DNA from: Shewanella gelidimarina | Lineage (GTDB): Bacteria > Pseudomonadota > Gammaproteobacteria > Enterobacterales > Shewanellaceae | Assembly: GCF_023283945.1 (NCBI RefSeq) | Contig: NZ_JAKIKW010000003.1 | Span: forward strand, 272,397 to 336,396 | Length of the DNA stretch: 64,000 nucleotides | Reading direction: 5' to 3' | In this document: piece after piece, positions 61,523-64,000 of the stretch | How positions within the stretch are numbered: the stretch's first letter is position 1 | Layout of the letters: every line of letters starts with the position of its first letter | The notes under the pieces: model-generated | Databases searched by the model: none | Told to the model about the DNA's origin: nothing | What the model saw: the letters and a program-made list of their open reading frames with translations, nothing else | Position numbers and translations under genes: made by a program

Positions 61523-62590
61523 TTATTCGTCTGGACCAGCTCTAAAATGACGAGCGTGTCTTTGTTCATCCAAACTGGCAATGATTTTGTGGTAGTTATA
61601 GTATCGATCTGCGCTGATGTTACCGGCTGCTAACGCTTCGGTGATTGAGCAACCAGGATCATTGAGGTGTTTGCAGTCTCTAAACTTACACGTCCCTAGA
61701 TATTCTCTGAATTCAATAAAGCATTGGCCCACTCTTTCAGCGGGTAAGTGCCATAGTGCGAATTCACGGACGCCAGGGGAGTCAATTAAGTCACCGCCGG
61801 TGGATATGTGGAGTAGCTTAGCGGTGGTCGTTGTATGCTGACCCAAACCTGAACTCTCAGATATATCACCAATGACGAGCTCTGCGTCTGGCATCATGGC
61901 GTTGATCATCGATGATTTGCCGACACCTGATTGGCCTACAAACACACTGACTTTTCCATTCATCAGTTGGTTTATCTGTTCGACACCTTCACCCGTTTTA
62001 CTACTGACTTTATAGACGTCATAACCCACATCGCGGTAACGTTGCAGTGCAGCTTCTATTTCAGCTAGCTCTTCAGGTAAAATCAAGTCGACTTTGTTGA
62101 GCACGATAACGGGCGCAATTCCGGTATCTTCTGAGGCAACAAGATAACGGTCGATAATTTGCGTGGTAAACGCAGGCTTAACAGAAGTGACGATAAGGAT
62201 CTGATCGATATTCGAGGCAATAATCTTAACGCCATCGTACATATCCGGTCTAGACAGTAGTGAATGCCTTGGATGAACGGCTTCAACAATACCTTCTATT
62301 CGGCTTGCACCAGATTCACTCGTTACTGCTAAACGCACAATAACTTTGTCACCAGTGACTAAACTTTTAATATTACGGCGTATATTGCAGCGCGCTAAAT
62401 GGCCTGTCTCGGTCTCAACATCCGCATGTTGACCAAAACGAGAAATAATGGTGCCTAACTGCTCAGGGCCTAAAGAGTTATCCTGTAATTCAGGAGTCTT
62501 TTCGCCAGCTTCGCTGCTATGCAATTTCTTTTTCTGGTTGTTACGCATTCTGCGTAACTGACCTTGGCTTAATGGTTTCTTTTTGCTCAC
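61523..62590 (-). CDS. rsgA: Small ribosomal subunit biogenesis GTPase RsgA
   Basis: 355 aa circularly permuted GTPase in 30S maturation. Start GTG 62590. OB-fold about 45-115, G4 VLNKVDL before G1 GQSGVGKSSMINAM, G3 DSPGVREF, and a zinc motif C-x5-C-x6-C at CKFRDCKHLNDPGC. Basic N-terminus. 20 bp before psd. Divergent from orn. Confidence 0.97.
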   Translation of the reverse strand: MSKKKPLSQGQLRRMRNNQKKKLHSSEAGEKTPELQDNSLGPEQLGTIISRFGQHADVETETGHLARCNIRRNIKSLVTGDKVIVRLAVTSESGASRIEGIVEAVHPRHSLLSRPDMYDGVKIIASNIDQILIVTSVKPAFTTQIIDRYLVASEDTGIAPVIVLNKVDLILPEELAEIEAALQRYRDVGYDVYKVSSKTGEGVEQINQLMNGKVSVFVGQSGVGKSSMINAMMPDAELVIGDISESSGLGQHTTTTAKLLHISTGGDLIDSPGVREFALWHLPAERVGQCFIEFREYLGTCKFRDCKHLNDPGCSITEALAAGNISADRYYNYHKIIASLDEQRHARHFRAGPDE

Positions 62591-62702
62591 GTATTAGTCT
62601 TCAATGATAAAGGTGATTTTTTGTCGCTTAAAAAAGCAGTATGATACACCGTCTTAAACAAAAAAGCCTGAATTTAGGCTAACGGGAATAATAGGTCGCT
62701 TT

Positions 62703-63248
62703 ATGGCTATAGATGAAAACAACCTTATTTGGGTCGATCTTGAAATGACGGGGCTTGAGCCTGCAGTCGACAGAATTATTGAAATCGCGACTATAGTGAC
62801 TGATAAAGAGTTGAATATTATCGCACAGGGTCCTGTGATTGCGATTCATCAGACTGATGAACAACTTGCATTGATGGATGATTGGAATCAAAAGCACCAT
62901 GGCGAATCAGGACTTGTTGAACGTGTAAAAGCCAGTGAGTTTAGTGAAGAAGATGCGATTGAACAGACGATCGCATTTTTGTCACTGTATGTTCCAGCGG
63001 GTGCTTCACCTATGTGTGGCAACAGCATTGGCCAAGATCGCCGTTTTTTAAACCGCTATATGCCAGCGCTTGAGGACTTCTTTCACTATCGAAATATAGA
63101 TGTCAGTACAGTAAAAGAACTAGTTCGACGTTGGGAGCCATCAGCAATGAAAGGTTTTACCAAGCAAAATACGCATCAAGCTTTACTCGATATTCAGGAA
63201 TCTATCGCCGAATTGCAGTTTTATCGTGCGAAAGTTTTCAAAATTTAA
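62703..63248 (+). CDS. orn: Oligoribonuclease
   Basis: 181-aa 3'-5' exonuclease clearing 2-5-mer RNA, essential in many gammaproteobacteria. DEDDh motifs: [11 protein letters not shown] (Exo I), [11 protein letters not shown] (Exo II), and the [14 protein letters not shown] (Exo III). ATG 62703. Divergent from rsgA as in E. coli. Confidence 0.97.
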   Translation: MAIDENNLIWVDLEMTGLEPAVDRIIEIATIVTDKELNIIAQGPVIAIHQTDEQLALMDDWNQKHHGESGLVERVKASEFSEEDAIEQTIAFLSLYVPAGASPMCGNSIGQDRRFLNRYMPALEDFFHYRNIDVSTVKELVRRWEPSAMKGFTKQNTHQALLDIQESIAELQFYRAKVFKI

Positions 63249-63277
63249 GCAATCAGTCATTTTTTTGCAAGAAGGGG

Positions 63278-63305
63278 TTGCAGAGCAGTGAAATTCTCCT
63301 ATAAT
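63278..63305 (+). promoter_or_regulatory. Stable-RNA promoter of the tRNA-Gly array
   Basis: TTGCAG (63278-63283), 16-bp spacer, consensus TATAAT (63300-63305), then the GC-rich discriminator GCGGCC typical of stringently controlled tRNA/rRNA promoters. Start about 63312. Confidence 0.8.
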
Positions 63306-63362
63306 GCGGCCTCAACTTTTCACTAAACGGCAAACTTAGTGATTAAGTAAAAAAGTTGAAAT

Positions 63363-63444
63363 GCGACATTAGCTCAGTTGGCAAAGGTGAGAAACGATAC
63401 CTTTAATCCAGCGAGTATAGTTAAGACAGCATTTAAAGATTTAC
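63363..63444 (+). repeat. Degenerate tRNA-Gly-like unit P1
   Basis: Begins GCGACATTAGCTCAGTTGG like the tRNA 5' half, then diverges: an insertion (CAAAGGTGAGAAA) follows the D-stem, the GCC anticodon and the T-arm are absent. Confidence 0.75.
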
Positions 63445-63520
63445 GCGACATTAGCTCAGTTGGTAGAGCGATACCTTGCCAAGGTATAGGTCATCAGTTC
63501 GAACCTGATATGTCGCTCCA
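63445..63520 (+). tRNA. tRNA-Gly(GCC)
   Basis: 76 nt with encoded CCA. Acceptor GCGACAT pairs with ATGTCGC, D-arm with AGCTCAGTTGGTAGAGC, anticodon loop TTGCCAA (anticodon GCC), T-arm with GTTCGAA. All four stems pair. First intact copy of the array. Confidence 0.97.
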
Positions 63521-63569
63521 AATATTAACTTATGGAATTACCAAATTCGGTAAGCAAAAAAAGATTTAC

Positions 63570-63649
63570 GCGATATTAGCTCAGTTGCTAAAGGTGAAAA
63601 CGATACCTTTGGTTAATGTACACAGCTAGAGTGTGATGAAAAGATTTAT
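63570..63649 (+). repeat. Degenerate tRNA-Gly-like unit P2
   Basis: 80 bp starting GCGATATTAGCTCAGTTGC; no GCC anticodon or T-arm. The first of three consecutive degenerate units between the two intact tRNAs. Confidence 0.75.
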
Positions 63650-63730
63650 GCGACATTAGCTCAGTTGCTAGAGGTGAAGAACGATACCTTTGGTTAATGT
63701 TTACAGCTAGAGTGTAATAAAAAGATTTAT
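63650..63730 (+). repeat. Degenerate tRNA-Gly-like unit P3
   Basis: 81 bp, GCGACATTAGCTCAGTTGC then AGAGGTGAAGAACGATACC. Identical base for base to P4. Confidence 0.8.
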
Positions 63731-63811
63731 GCGACATTAGCTCAGTTGCTAGAGGTGAAGAACGATACCTTTGGTTAATGTTTACAGCTAGAGTGTAATA
63801 AAAAGATTTAT
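63731..63811 (+). repeat. Degenerate tRNA-Gly-like unit P4
   Basis: Exact copy of P3, so the duplication is recent. Confidence 0.8.
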
Positions 63812-63887
63812 GCGACATTAGCTCAGTTGGTAGAGCGATACCTTGCCAAGGTATAGGTCATCAGTTCGAACCTGATATGTCGCTCCA
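63812..63887 (+). tRNA. tRNA-Gly(GCC), second copy
   Basis: Identical to the first copy over 76 nt, with encoded CCA; 367 bp downstream of it. Confidence 0.97.
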
Positions 63888-63935
63888 AATATTAACTTAT
63901 GGAATTACCAAATTCGGTAAGTAAAAAAGATTTAC

Positions 63936-64000
63936 GCGATATTAGCTCAGTTGCTAAAGGTGAAAACGATACCTTTGGTTAATGTACACAGCTAGAGTGT
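63936..64000 (+). repeat. Degenerate tRNA-Gly-like unit P5 (runs off the window)
   Basis: Same sequence and same spacing after tRNA copy 2 as P2 has after copy 1, so the larger repeat unit is tRNA plus spacer plus degenerate units, and the array continues beyond the window. Confidence 0.75.

Noticed and set aside
62659..62680. Hairpin AGCCT/AGGCT with T-run on the minus strand, upstream of rsgA
   Set aside because: It reads as a weak minus-strand terminator or attenuator but the stem is only 5 bp, so I do not call it.
63588..63818. Minus-strand ORF with repeated peptide
   Set aside because: It is just the antisense of the tRNA-like repeats; the repeated peptide comes from the DNA repeat.

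Overview
The window reads as a chromosomal segment of a marine gammaproteobacterium, most likely Shewanella. The evidence is a decaheme OmcA/MtrC-type surface cytochrome, a Crp with a helix-turn-helix like that of E. coli, the orn / rsgA-psd-mscM block, the nudF-yqiB-cpdA-yqiA-parE-parC block, the yheT-yheU-prkB ... crp block, and a moderately low GC content. Nearly everything is chromosomal core. There is no prophage, integron, transposase gene or CRISPR array.

Layout. 1-9.3 kb: end of a prolyl oligopeptidase, a DUF481 outer-membrane protein, the ribosomal operon rpsF-priB-rpsR-rplI with a probable S6:S18-binding leader, an S46 dipeptidyl peptidase, dnaB and alr. 9.4-15.3 kb: an Omp85-type barrel, an isolated decaheme cytochrome and, divergent from it, two tandem LysR-type regulators. 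15.8-20.8 kb: dusA; a four-gene operon of very small envelope proteins including a PspC-domain protein behind a sigma-54 promoter; an enoyl-CoA hydratase; a copper chaperone with a natural His6 tail; DUF2333; a TIGR04219 barrel. 20.9-28.8 kb: TIGR02444, yheS, yheV, a DUF3313 lipoprotein, a double DsbA-like protein, dbpA and an HDOD protein. 29.3-34.2 kb: arginine succinyltransferase pathway genes (astC/argD, astA, astD) and a DUF1338 protein. 34.3-42 kb: PepSY plus a two-component system, crp, a Sel1-repeat protein, a 75-bp tandem-repeat array, and prkB-yheU-yheT with a 179-bp MITE-like element inside the operon. 42-48.5 kb: a Tat-type small protein with a GMC oxidoreductase, tolC, and nudF-yqiB-cpdA-yqiA. 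48.5-54.1 kb: parE, a PQQ-type sugar dehydrogenase, parC and a Fur-controlled bfd. 54.3-62.6 kb: a 2-hydroxyacid dehydrogenase, DUF3392, ugpQ and mscM-EamA-psd-rsgA. 62.7-64 kb: orn, then a tRNA-Gly(GCC) array in which intact tRNAs alternate with degenerate tRNA-like repeats; the array runs off the window end.

The most interesting parts are the psp-like small-protein operon (about 16.8-17.8 kb, two of its genes under 45 codons), the tRNA-Gly/tRNA-like repeat array (63.36-64 kb), the isolated decaheme cytochrome with paired LysR regulators, and three kinds of intergenic repeat: 9-bp minisatellite, 75-bp tandem array and fold-back MITE. All identifications rest on motif and family recognition by eye; no database search was run.
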